A stretch of 64,000 nt of DNA from Ciona intestinalis (taxonomy: Eukaryota > Chordata > Ascidiacea > Phlebobranchia > Cionidae), in assembly GCF_000224145.3 (NCBI RefSeq), contig NC_020179.2, positions 3,065,885-3,129,884 of the forward strand, read 5' to 3'. Shown here in pieces: positions 1 through 11,654 of this stretch (the first letter of the stretch is position 1; every line of letters starts with the position of its first letter). The notes below the pieces were generated by a model. It ran no database searches, was not told the origin of the DNA, and worked only from the letters and a program-made list of their open reading frames with translations. A program made the position numbers and the translations under genes.

Positions 1-1922
1 ACTTAAATTATTCTTGTTTGTTGCTGAATCTCCATACAGGCAAACAAATTCCTATCGCTTAATATTTTACACCGAAATCATCAGATTTTTTTCACTGTTC
101 AAACTTTATATTTTTTAAAGGGTTTGAGACCAACAGAGGTTGGAAAAGAAAAATATCTCCTAGTGGCTATTTTGGTTGAACACTTTGTGTAAGGGTGCGA
201 CATGGCGGTTGATAGCCCAATCTGCAGAGTATGGCTGTTCCTGACAAGATCTTGCGCGTGCAAGACGGTTATTTTTCGCATGCACGCGTGCTATCATCAA
301 AAATCGGCGTGCAAACCACGTACATTTCCTAGCCACAATAGGAAATCCTACTTAATTTAATACGTATTTTTTCATTGTTTAATTAACTGGCTTGTGTGGG
401 ACAAATTATGGCGTGCATAACCCCAAAAAAGTTTGCTCATGCACCATACTCTGCAGACTGGTTGATAGCCACAGCAGACCAGCGGTCTAACTCTTATGAG
501 ATGCAATTCAAATTATTCTGTAAGACTTTGAATCCATTACCGTACACCGTTGCGAATTGCTAAAGAAACAGTGTAAAAATTGTTGCAGATTTTAAGCCAA
601 AAATTAGAATGTTTCGTTTATTTTTTGTCATTTGAATCAAGTGCACTTATTTCGTTGTTCCATAATGTTTTAGTTCTGTTTTTATGTCCTGTTTATTTTC
701 AAGTTCCTTTTTATAAGAATAATTATAAAGCTACCAAAAATTGATTTGCCAAATTACTCTGACAATCAGTATTGTAGCATAATCTTAATTCTGACATCCT
801 TTATGTTATTTTTATGAATTAGTATTTGCGCCTTAAAATTTACATTGCTTTTTCTAAACCGCTGCGACTGATTTTGTTTATAACGTGCTACAGATGCGTC
901 AAAACTGAATAAACATTTTACAAAAAAAGTGCAAAATATGATTGAATTTAAAAATGTACTGTCTGAAGCATTTTAACTAAATGATGAAATGTGATACAGT
1001 TAGTTTGCTGAAAATATTAAAAATTAAACGCAAATCGCAATGCAAGAATGAATGAATGTAACTTATTTAGCTTCGTGTGCAACTACAGTACAGTATAGTT
1101 ACAATACAGTTCAACGTCAGTCGGTATAACACGGGTGTTCTGACGACATAAAGGACCCTGGTGTCCTAAAAATTATTCTTAAGAATTCATTTAAAATGAT
1201 ATTTTAGGTATAAACGGATAAATTACCCAACATAGTTTTTCTTCATCCATTCCATCGTAATACCAAGATCATATTATTAAAACCAAAACCATTAATGGAA
1301 AGAAACACAAATCAAACACGAGTTAGAAGATTTATTGAACAAAAAATGACACGTGAATCAAAAATGTTCACATTAGATTAGATAAATAGCTAATGGAAAC
1401 TGATCTTAACATTTTAAATGACCAATTTGACATACAATAAAAAGATAACAAAATCTATATACAATACACTAAATAGCAGCATCTGCTACTTATTTTTAAC
1501 ATTATATTCATGTGTCATAAGTTATTCTTGGTAATTATAACTTTTGTAAACTTGGATTCTGAAATGTTAAAAAAATTGCAACACAATCAAAAAAAAAACT
1601 ATTAAAAGAATTTATTTTGAAAACGATTAAAATACTTTCTAATTTTGAAAAATACAGCGTGTTTCAATTTTGTATATTGTTTAAAAAAAATTGTTTTTAA
1701 CTGTAAGCGTGTTTTAACAACTGTTGTTTTGTCGCTATATATCTTGTCTTTTCGTTTATAATGTTTCTAAATCTTCGCTACCGTAATCGAAGAGACAAAT
1801 AAAAAGTTATTATTATACTGAAAAAATTTGAAACACAAGTAATAGTACGATCCTCTGGCCAAAAACAAATTTAAAAACTTTCCACTCTGTGTTGATATCC
1901 TGGTGTTTTTACAAACTGTACA
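1..1922. other. AT-rich flank downstream of IL1R-like A
   Basis: No convincing gene. A foldback at about 205-475 shares TCTGCAGAGTATGG at both ends, and a diverged copy of one end lies at 2296-2345. A dispersed repeat occupies 1683-1800. The rest is A/T-rich with no visible structure. Confidence 0.6.
1683..1800 (+). repeat. Dispersed repeat 3
   Basis: Core TTTTTAACTGTAAGCGTGTT, then GTTGTTTTGTCGCTATAT and GTAATCGAAGAGACAAATAA. Other copies are at 15355-15480 (minus), 18835-18955 (minus), 20620-20765, 59560-59720, and fragments near 4200-4360 and 19850-19950. Origin unknown. Confidence 0.7.
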
Positions 1923-4900
1923 TTAAACTTGAGAGTCCGCTGTTCCTAGTTCATTAACAGAAAATATTTTAATTTTAATAAAACAAAAAAATCATAAAAT
2001 GCACCTAATTAGTTACCTACTAATTACATAATTTTACAGTCTTGCTAATGAGTTTTGTTTTTAGCAAATTGCATTTTTAAGTTTAATTCAGGTGTAGGGT
2101 AAAATTTAAAATTAAAACCAGCGGGAGTGTATAAACATCATTTGGCATGATCCATAGAGGTTTTACCTTATACCATATGAAAATATTTACATATGATTCG
2201 AGCATGTAAAACATATATTTCAATAATACCACAACAAATATTATTATATGGATTATGGGACATATATTTTATACCATAATAAACTGTTAACAACTCAGTC
2301 TGCAGAATATTGCAGTTCCTGACGAGATTCCGCGCACGTGCTATTATAAACAACTGACAAGCAAATGGAACATCTTTTATATCATATTTAACTATTAACA
2401 TTCAAACCTTACCTGAAGCATTAAGTTCAGTAACATTAGTTTCAGTACTGATGCCTCGATGGTAACCGTTTGCTCTTCCATTACTTTTCTCAACCATTAG
2501 TGTTGGGAAACTAGTGGAATGGGGGTTTATTTTGGGCATTGCTACATCAAGTTGAAGCTTAAATTTATGCAGTTTGAATTTCTTATCATCTGACCACTGG
2601 ATAGCATGATTGAGCTGGAAAAATGAATGAATGTAACTTACTTTATCCTCGCGTGGCTGGAAAATGACATTCGTTATAACACGAGGTGTTGATACACCTC
2701 GTGCAAGTTTACGAGTTATCGTGTATGTTACTTTGTGGGTGATTTTTTTTGGATTTTTTATGTATGGCTGATAAATTGGACAACCCATCAGTGACTACTG
2801 GGTTGGAGCAATTGCCGTTAAATGTCTTGTCCAGGGACACATACACCCACAATGCTAGCAGCAATGAGCCTTGAACCAATTAACTCTGGGTTACAGGCAG
2901 GTACACTAACCACTTTGCCACGACGCGGGAACCCATCACAAAACTTTGACATGAGATGAAATTACTTTAGTTTTAAAAACACATAACCAATGTTAACCTT
3001 CAAGGCCCGGCAAACCATTTTGCAACAAGCATCTCCTTCGTTGGCTTTCTGTTTAATGAACTCCCGGATTCCTGGAACAAGAATAAAAATCACTTTTTTT
3101 CCAGAATCGATCATTTTCATGAAGCTCTGTAGAAAATATAACAAACTAAGTCATTAGGCAACCCATTAGTGACCACTGAGTTGGAGAAATTGCCGTTAAA
3201 TGTCTTGCCCAAGGACACATACCCCCACAATGGTAGCAGCGACGAGCCTTGAACCCATTACTTCTGGGTTAGAGGCTAACCAACTCTTCTTTGGCGCCAA
3301 ACTTTTTATATTAAAACTAGACAAAAAAATACAAATAGAATATTAAAATGTAACAATTTATTATAATACTTTCAACACAAATCTAAAATCGAAATAATGC
3401 ATCATTTTAGTTTAAAACGCATATCTTTAAAAATAAAAAACACCTGTTGTAGTCTGAACACACTCCAGCTGTCCTTGATGTATTCAGAAGTTAGAATAAT
3501 AATCACTCTGTGACATTTTGCCATTGATTGCATGGAACTTTCAGCAATGTCTACAATAAATGACTAAATGTAATTTGCTTTATCCTCGCGTGGCCGGGAA
3601 AACGACAGGCATTGTAACATGGGTGTTATTACACCTCGTGCCAGCTTACGAGTTACCAAGTATGGGATTTTGTAGGTGATATTTTTTGGGGGATTTTTTC
3701 GACAATATTAATGAATTTAGTATAAAAGATTATAAATTTTGCATATAGTAGAAACTAGAAAGTCAACAAAATAATATAAAATTCACGTCAACAAAATGAT
3801 CACAATATATAACTGGATTGGAAAACCCCCAAAAATAATAACAGTCGCAATATAGAACTAGATTAGAAAACCAACAAAAAATAGGAAGGAATGAAATGAT
3901 ATCAGTCACAAATATATAATTCGATTGGAAATTCAACAAAAAACATTAAATAGGAAAGCCACCATAATAATAATAGGTACTTACATCCATTATTTTGGCC
4001 ATCACGATTTTCATCAAACAAACGATAACCAAGGCTCTTTAGCGCATCTTGTGTTGCCGCTAAAGCATCCCGTAATTCCTGTTGGGAGAAAATGTCCATT
4101 TCAGTTGAGAATTGATAGGACAGGTAAGCTCCAAAATCATGCTTCTCTGAAAAGTATTAAATAAACAATTGAACTTTAATTTATTTAGAAATAAATGAAA
4201 TTTTATGTCTCTTCGGTCACGATAACAAATAGCGAAAATGTTCACAAGAGCAAAAATATGGGCAGTAATGGTAAAACTAGTTGTTAAAACACGCTTACTA
4301 TAGAAACAGAAAAATAAAATACTTTTTTAATAAAAGGTGACCGTTACACCCTACAGACAATATAATGTAAAATAATGTTAAAGTTCTAATCAGAAGAAAA
4401 GTGTATAAGGAGTATTATCAATTGTGTTATGAGTTATTCAAGGTTTGGAGCTTTGTAGTTACTAGTTAGGTATGTCTATGTTAAAATACAGTTATTGTAT
4501 TTGTACAGGTGTTTCTCAAACCATGTTGGTTACAAGGGATGTATTTATTATGTGGAAAAATCCATTCTTAATGTTTTAAAATTCTTTAAACTAATAAATA
4601 AATGAATAAGAATCTACTTTATCCTCGCGTGGCCGGAAAACGACAGTCGTTATCACCTGGGTTTAACACCTCGTGCCAGCTTACGAGTTACCATGTATAT
4701 ATGTTACTAATATTTCTTTTAGCTTGAAAATGTCAAATTTTAATTTTTTTTAACCCAGTATTTGTTTTAATGTAAGAAATTGAAACTAGATAAATGTATA
4801 AATCACCTGTTGTGTAGGATTTAAAATATTTCTTCCAAAAAGCTTTTGTATAGACTTGAAAACAACAAGCTAACAGTATGACAACAATTATAATTTTCAG

Positions 4901-7900
4901 CAAAACACTCAGGCCAACTGCGAGGCCAATAACTAAAGGCAAGTTGTTAATGCTTTTTTCCGTTATAACCACAGATGCGTTACTGTGGCCAAAATTTACT
5001 GATGTTGTTTCAACTGAGACAGTATAAGTTCCCAGGTCACTCCTTTGAACATTTCTAAAAGTAAAAGGGATGACAAAGTCATTGTAATAACTGGTATTAC
5101 TAAACACTGTACTAAGTACGTTTTAGAACATAATAAAAGTTGTTTTACTATATTAAAACAACAGTCTATATAACACGAGTGTTAATTCACCTCGTGCCAG
5201 CTTACCAGTTAGATTGTAGGTTACTTTGTGGGTAAATATTTTTTTGGAGGGATTTACTAGCATGCTCAAAAATTAATCTACAATTTTTCACGTCATAACA
5301 AAATTTGCCAATAAAGTAATGTAATACAATTTTCTAAAAAAGTTTATGTGATATAAATTGTAGGCCATGATGTAACATAAAAATATTTAGCCTATGTAAC
5401 TTTTTGTAGCACTTGTATGTAACTTATTACTTTATCTTCACGTGGCTGAAAAACGAGAGTCTTCAAACATGTTTTTTTTTGTTTCATAAACCTCGTGCCA
5501 GCTTACGAGTTACCGAGTATGTTACTTTAAGTGCGACTTACGGTATATGAAGACGCAGTGTAATTATTTCAGGATCTAGTTGTCTTTCTGCAGCTGTAGC
5601 AACATGATAGTAGCATGTTTCTTCAAGGTTACTGTTTAATACAAAATATATTTTAATGTATCAGCATTTTACCCAAACATATATTAAATAACCTAACTCT
5701 CTATGTTGACTTTTACACTGATCCCTAATTGGCTGCATTTTTTCAGTTTGTTTGCTATCCAGACACACTTAGTAAAAGAACCTACAAATCTGCAACCACC
5801 GGGAACTGTATACACAACCCATATTTTATTAAGGGAACAACTTCATTTGGGAGCTGTGATTAAGTTCCCCAGACCAACCGTATATATATATATATTAAAA
5901 AATAGACAAAACAAAAATTTGGTCAGGCCAATATGAAATGGTTTAGTAAAAAATTAACAGGAGTCAATTAATTTTCCTAAAATGCTCGTATACCCCAAGG
6001 GTAAATACAGAAATTATTAACTAAATTAGACAAAACAGATGCTTTATTAGAACTGCAGCAGATTCGAATCATTTTAGAAATAACAACTTACTACGGAGCA
6101 AGAGACTTTTGGAGTGTCGATACTATAATGTGTTCCCTTTACGGCANNNNNNNNNNNNNNNNNNNNNNNNNNNNNNNNNNNNNNNNNNNNNNNNNNTCGC
6201 CTCGATAACATTCTGGCGCTTTTATTCCTGCTTCCCGCGCCGAGTAATTAACGCCTTTGTTGTGTCGTGTTGTACGCACAGTCACCAGTTAGTTTAATTG
6301 GTACTGCAGTATAGTTATGTTGTATAGCGTTTACTTTAGGTTTATTATGATGTATTATATGTTTGTAGATATCCATCGTTTTAGTTTGTTAAACCGAAAT
6401 ATAATAAGTTACTTATCACAGTGGCATAAAGTTAGGTTCGGGTAAAATGATCAATGTTTTCACCATCTTAAATTGTCTTGTTTGGTGATAACACATTTTT
6501 CAACTAAATTATCTAACTGTATTCTCACCACTCTAAAAAAGCGTTAAATGTTAATTAAACGTTTGGGAAACATGGAATTCTATGTGCTATATACATCTTT
6601 CCACGAAGTATTGTATTCATAATATTGTAGGGTCGGGGAAGACGGGACACTTTTTGCACTTAAAATCTAAATATCTTGATCGTGTTTAAAACAATTAACA
6701 ATGGTATACGGGTGTCGTGACGATAAATGAGACGAAAAATAGCATAAACGGGTGTTCCATCTTCCCCACCCTACTATATATGGTATATTTTTGAAATAAA
6801 AAAGTGTTATATATTTTACATACTTTTGCCTGTAGTAAAAGGTTGAGCGGGGAGTCGATTTGAGTATCTGGATTCCCATAGCTGGTTTCTAATGCGGTAT
6901 AGTATTCGCTTGTTTGGTTTTGAAGAACCACATTTCTATCCATATCCCATACGATACACTGGGTATATAAAGCGACAAAATATGAATAACAAAAATTAAC
7001 GCTTCGCATAGGTTAAAAAGTGCTGCTACTATAGACATTCTTACAGAACCTATAGTCAAATACAGCTTAAACCGACCGCCGCTGTGGCAAAGTGGTTAGC
7101 AGAGGTAATGGGTTCAAAGCTTGTCACTGCTACCATTGTGGGTGTATGTGTCCTTGGGCAAGATACTTAATGGCAAATGCTCCAATCCAGTGGTTACTAA
7201 TGGGTTGTCAAAATTATCAGTTATACAGGCAACGACAGTGGTTATAACATGGGTATTCTGTCTCGCACACCTCATGCCAGCTTACGAGTTAACACGTATA
7301 TGTAACTTAGTGATTATTTTTTTGACATATGCTATACCACTTACTGTAAAATCTTCGTCTTCAAGATCTTCTTCGATCTCAAAGTTTTCACAACTAACTG
7401 AATACGGCCAACCCTTGTAAACAACTCTGCTCTCATTGCCATTGCTTTTGATCAAGGTACAACTTGGGGATTTGAAGTCAACTGCATGTAACACATTGTA
7501 TGGGGTAAGATGGGTACCGTTAGCATATTGTACTGTGGGGTAAGATGGATACCGTTAGAATATTGTACTGTGGAGTAAGATGGGAACCGTTAGCATATTG
7601 TACTGTGGGGTAAGATGGATACCGTAAGCATATTGTATTGTGGGGTAAGATGGGAACTGTAAGCATATTGTACCGTGGGGTAAGATGGGAACCGTTAGCA
7701 TATTGTACTGTGGGGTAAGATGGGAACCGTTAGCATATTGTACCGTGGGGTAAGATGGGAACCGTTAGCATATTGTATTGTGGGGTAAGATGGGAACCGT
7801 AAGCATATTGTACTGTGGGGTAAGATGGGAACCGTTGGCATATTGTATTGTGGGGTAAGATGGGAACTGTAAGCACATTGTACCGTGGGGTAAGATGGGA

Positions 7901-8481
7901 ACCGTTAGCATATTGTACCGTGGGGTAAGATGGGAACTGTAAGCACATTGTATTGTGGGGTAAGATGGATACCGTAAGCATATTGTATTGTGGGGTAAGA
8001 TGGGAACTGTAAGCATATTGTACTGTGGGGTAAGATGGGAACTGTAAGCATATTGTATTGTGGGGTAAGCACACAACATCTCATATTTCCGTATCGTGTT
8101 TTTTTTCCAATTAACAAGGCCAGCGTTTTAGTCTTGTGAGAATACGATTATATAATTATGTTTTTAAATAGGTTTGTCGATCCCCAAAGGGGTCGTTAAA
8201 ATATAATGAAAACGTGGATAATCAACAGGCATTTCTAATCGCTATTTTAATAGACCACAATCTTCTTTACTTTAAACAGAGAAAATAACATAATCTAAAA
8301 CGGCGAAAAAAAATTAGCAGCAAAACGACAGTCGTTAAAACTACACTACGGATAAAAAAATATACTTAAGCAAACAGAAATCAAATAACATTGTATCTTT
8401 AATACCTTGGTTTTTAACGTTGACGCCAGCAACAGAAATTAACCAACCAGTCAACAAAGCAACACAAATAAACGTATACAT
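1923..8481 (-). CDS. IL1R-like A: interleukin-1-receptor-like Ig/TIR membrane receptor (ectodomain interrupted by assembly gap)
   Basis: Type I membrane receptor expected to bind a cytokine-like ligand and signal through a TIR domain. Exons read on the minus strand, high to low: 8406-8481 (start Met at 8481, hydrophobic signal peptide MYTFICVALLTGWLISVAG), 7345-7481 and 6824-6958 (first Ig domain), 6092-6146 (cut by the gap), 5819-5853 (35 bases, tentative), 5542-5631, 4807-5054 (end of the last Ig domain, DLGTY motif, then a membrane segment), 3985-4146, 3444-3550, 2998-3126 and 2413-2614 (TIR domain). TIR landmarks are FGAYLSYQFS (box 1), LGYRLFDENRDG (box 2), RVIIILTSEYIKDSW, and IQW with a final AMP (box 3). 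Intron phases match the paralogues. The Ig2 exons are not visible and probably lie in the gap. The last exon, 1923-1945 (ending DSQV), is a guess. Family assignment is firm; the full structure is not. Confidence 0.85.
2622..2929 (-). mobile_element. SINE, near full length
   Basis: Its 3' tail (TTACATTCATTCATTT on the minus strand) runs into the acceptor of exon 2413-2614 of IL1R-like A. Confidence 0.85.
3155..3298 (-). mobile_element. SINE, head and body only
   Basis: Tail module missing. Confidence 0.75.
3561..3708 (-). mobile_element. SINE tail
   Basis: Abuts the acceptor of exon 3444-3550 of IL1R-like A (10 bases). Confidence 0.75.
4601..4706 (-). mobile_element. SINE tail
   Basis: Tail module only, about 100 bases downstream (minus strand) of exon 4807-5054. 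Confidence 0.7.
5165..5262 (-). mobile_element. SINE tail
   Basis: Short tail fragment with CACCTCGTGCCAGCTTAC. Confidence 0.65.
5413..5527 (-). mobile_element. SINE tail
   Basis: Ends about 15 bases from exon 5542-5631. Confidence 0.65.
6147..6196. other. Assembly gap (50 N) inside IL1R-like A
   Basis: The N run truncates an exon whose visible part ends at 6146 and encodes the start of an Ig domain (YSIDTPKVSCSV). By comparison with B and C, the whole second Ig domain is missing from the visible sequence. Confidence 0.95.
6628..6777. mobile_element. MITE, internally deleted (B)
   Basis: Both inverted ends are present; about 40 interior bases are missing. In an IL1R-like A intron next to the gap. 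Confidence 0.8.
7080..7325 (+). mobile_element. SINE with inverted tail
   Basis: Head and body run on the plus strand, but the tail module is inverted (CACCTCATGCCAGCTTACGA on the plus strand). Confidence 0.7.
7501..8067 (+). repeat. 35-bp minisatellite, about 16 copies
   Basis: The unit TGGGGTAAGATGGGAACCGT continues TTAGCATATTGTACTG, with few substitutions between copies. It lies entirely within the first intron of IL1R-like A. The unit closely resembles the first 35 bases of a variant MITE such as the one at 22559. Confidence 0.95.
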
Positions 8482-8757
8482 CTTAACTGACAATGCAGAT
8501 CTAGTAATAATAATATTAAATTTTATTTGTCTCTTCGATTGCGGTATTCTATTCTATATTGGTGCTGAGGTCCTGCAACGTACCACGCGATAACTTTTCG
8601 TAAAACGGGGAATCCTTTTATTAATCTATTTACCTTACCAGTTGTATAAATTCTTAAAGTTTAATAGAGATCGTATAAATGTAGGAACCTATTTCGTTTT
8701 ACGCGTTCAAAAATACCCTGGTTCCTGTTTTAGCAAATTGGACTGAACGCATTAATT

Positions 8758-8915
8758 GCTCCAACCCAGTGGTCCCTTTTAGGGGTTGCCTGATTTTTTA
8801 GCCATACGTTATAAAATGACCCCCAAAATAACAATCAACAAAGTTACATACGTGATAACTCTAAACTGGCACGAGACGTATGAACATTGCCTTTTCCGCG
8901 AGGATGAACAGATAC
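8758..8915 (+). mobile_element. SINE, head lost, diverged
   Basis: Body CTCCAACCCAGTGGTCCC and tail GGCACGAGACGTATGAAC. Confidence 0.65.
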
Positions 8916-9148
8916 ATCCACAAAAGCAAGCATGCAATTTAATGCTGCAAGCTTACAGTAACAATTAACCCCAAAATAAGGTACACCAAAACAGGATGTT
9001 TTTCCCAGTTTTAATAATAGAGAATGCTGGTATCAAAAACCTGTTGTTTTACAGCCACGAAAGGTTCCCTTAATACAAGCCTTTACGCCAAGACAATACT
9101 TACTTGGTTAACGTAACAGAATGAACAATGTACTTATTGTTACAATGT

Positions 9149-9350
9149 ATAGCGGGGTGAGGGAAGATGGGACACCTTTTTATTCTATTTTCTCGTCCCA
9201 TTTGGTTGTAAACAAAAACATTCCAAAAATTATAAAACGTATATCCTCACGACTCCAATTAATAGACCGTTGTTAATTGTTTTAAACAAGATCAGGATAT
9301 TTGTATACCATTTGCTAAAGATGTCCCATCTCCCCCCCACCCTACTATAC
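9149..9350. mobile_element. MITE (A)
   Basis: Full length, about 670 bases upstream of IL1R-like A. Confidence 0.85.
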
Positions 9351-9822
9351 CACTATTCTATATCCTATTCTCTTAACGAAGTCTACGACCTAATACGTAT
9401 AGGTAACGCTAAGCAGTAAAGTAAGGTGTACTCAAGGTGGGAAACCACAGCAAACTTTCCAATAGAACTGATGAGGAAAAGGGAAAACAATAGAACTGAT
9501 GAGGAAAAGGGAAGTAATTCAGTTTTCCATTGTTGATCATGTTACTTTCGGCTTTAATTCAGACCCAGCCAGATAATTAGGAAAGAGGAAGTAAATCCGA
9601 AGCCTGCGTTATAGGAAAGAGAATCCGGATCCGAGGCCGAATCCGAAGCGAATAAATTCAAAGCCTGCGTCATAAAATAAAAGGGACTTCACTATTTTTC
9701 ACTGACAAGGATCTATACTGCTATTATCACAAAATATTAAATACAAAAGTAAGGCAATACAAACGCTTAACTGTTTAAACTTAAATTATATCACAAACTA
9801 ACAACTTAAAACTTAATATAGT

Positions 9823-10012
9823 ATAGGGTAGGGAAATATGGGACACCTTTTTATTATATTTTTTTGTCCCATTTGGTAGTAAGCCCAAAACATTTAAAGA
9901 ATTATGAAACTATATTCTCACGACTTCAAATAATAGACCGTTGTTAATTGTTTAAAACACAATCAGGGTATTTGGATATTACGTGCTAAGGATATCCTAT
10001 CTCCCCCCTAAT
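9823..10012. mobile_element. MITE (A), right end degraded
   Basis: Left end TATAGGGTAGGGAAATATGG; the right end stops at ATCTCCCCCCTA. Confidence 0.8.
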
Positions 10013-10419
10013 ATAACAGTTACGCATACAGTATCTAGATTTTTGGTGTCTAGATACTTTATGCGTAACTTGTAAACTATAGCGTCAATCCAAACTAATT
10101 TCGAGTTAATTGTTGCAGATGCCGGCGCGCGTCTTTACAGTCTACGTTAATTGCAATCGACATTCCTACGTTTTTTGTGCTTGGTCTCCCGTGTACGCCT
10201 TCTTCTTATTTTAGTCTTAGCTTTGTAAACGCAAGGTCGCTATTTGTATTAAGTATATCGCAGCTTCGTTGTCTAATGGATACAAGTGTGAGTCACTGAT
10301 CTGTATGTGGTAAGTCAAGGAATTCTTAATCAGTTAATGTAAATACGGTTGTTATAACGTGTTACTTCAAACCATCAGGGCCTATTATATTAAGTATTTT
10401 TGTCTGACTATCTTAGTAT

Positions 10420-10605
10420 AGTAGGGCGGGGAAAGACGGGACACATTTAACACATAATGTCTTGATCGTGTTTTAAACAATTAACAACGGTCTGCGGGAG
10501 TCGCAAGGATATGGTTTTATATTTGCTATGAATTTTCTTTGTTTACTACCAAATGGGACGAGAAAATAGAATGAATAGATGTCCCAACTTTCCCCACTTT
10601 ACTAT
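10420..10605. mobile_element. MITE (B)
   Basis: Full length, 57 bases from an oppositely oriented copy at 10663. Confidence 0.85.
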
Positions 10606-10662
10606 ACATTTTTTGCCAACAATGAAAAATTTGTTTAGTGAAAGTTGTTATAAAACATATAA

Positions 10663-10854
10663 TAGAGTGGGGGGAGATGGGTCACCTTTCCGTTTGCTTT
10701 TTTCTTTTCATTTGGTAGTAAACAAAGAACATTCAAAGAATTATAAAACCGTATCTTCACGACTTCCACAGACCGTTGTTAATTGTTCAAAATTCGATCA
10801 GGATATTTGGATATTATGTGTTAAAGGTGTCTTATCTCCCCCCACTCTACTACA
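10663..10854. mobile_element. MITE (A)
   Basis: Full length; pairs with the copy at 10420 as a potential long hairpin. Confidence 0.85.
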
Positions 10855-11654
10855 GTATTAAAGTTTCTAATACATGGTGTTCTTTTACTACCCCGAAAGA
10901 CAGTCTCAATTTAAACACCACAAATATACGAAATATTTATTAGGACTTTGGTAACTGGGAAGCGATTGTAAAAAAAAACAGATTTAAATGAATGAATATC
11001 AAGAATGTTGTAAACAATGCACGTAAGACATTACTATTCAGTCGTTGATCAGTTTTAACAACAAATACATTAAAAAAAAACAGAAAAAATTTTTTTATGT
11101 TGAAAATATTTGTGTGTTTTAAATTTTTTTGTTGATTAGCATTTTTTTTCACAGTGCGAATATGGCTTTAATTCTAAAACTGGAACTTACCAAAAAAAAA
11201 TTGTCACACTTAAAAAATTAAATGGGAAATTTAAAAATAGATGCAAACAAAAACTTAAAACTTGTAAATAGTATTATCAAATGTGATCTAAAAGTACTGC
11301 TAAATTTTAAACCACTTTTTTGTTGGTTTGCCCTTTGAATAGTTGCAAGGTTGCAATTATACTTTGGTGTATTCTAATAATGACATTTTAGTTTTGTTGC
11401 TGGTCACCTTGTTTGCTTTTGTGGAAGCGCCCAAATAAATTGATGCCAACACCTTCTAGCTAACTCTATAAAACTAAAGGGCACCACATAGAAAAGCACG
11501 AAGGAATGCAAAGATGGCCCATATATGCTTCGATCCGCAAGAAGCTTGAACGGATCATGAAAGGTAAAGTCTGAAAAAGTGCAGTTTTTGAACCTTCATA
11601 CATAAAGGTCAGCTAATCTCTTCAGTTATGACGTAACAGTTATATTCTGTGCCG

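Larger units (their letters stand above)
8482..11654. other. Intergenic region between IL1R-like A and B
   Basis: Holds the upstream region of A and downstream region of B, five MITE copies or fragments, and a SINE tail. A purine-rich stretch at 9440-9700 carries a 24-base direct repeat (9461 and 9489) and ETS-like GAGGAAGT near 9588. No coding exon seen. Confidence 0.6.

Noticed and set aside
2402..2788. 128-codon ORF spanning the last large TIR exon of IL1R-like A and upstream sequence
   Set aside because: Only 2413-2614 is receptor coding sequence; the rest of the ORF is SINE.
6197..6300. Possible Ig2 exon of IL1R-like A just right of the gap
   Set aside because: One minus-strand frame is open and vaguely similar to the B and C exons, but there is no AG acceptor after its upstream stop codon.
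7501..8067. CRISPR-like array of regular repeats
   Set aside because: Units are contiguous with no unique spacers, in an animal intron; it is a minisatellite.
7730..8117. Overlapping repetitive minus-strand ORFs of 70-114 codons (PSYPTVQYAYGSHL-type repeats)
   Set aside because: Translation of the 35-bp minisatellite. The repeat is non-coding and intronic; its period is not a multiple of three, so several frames look open.
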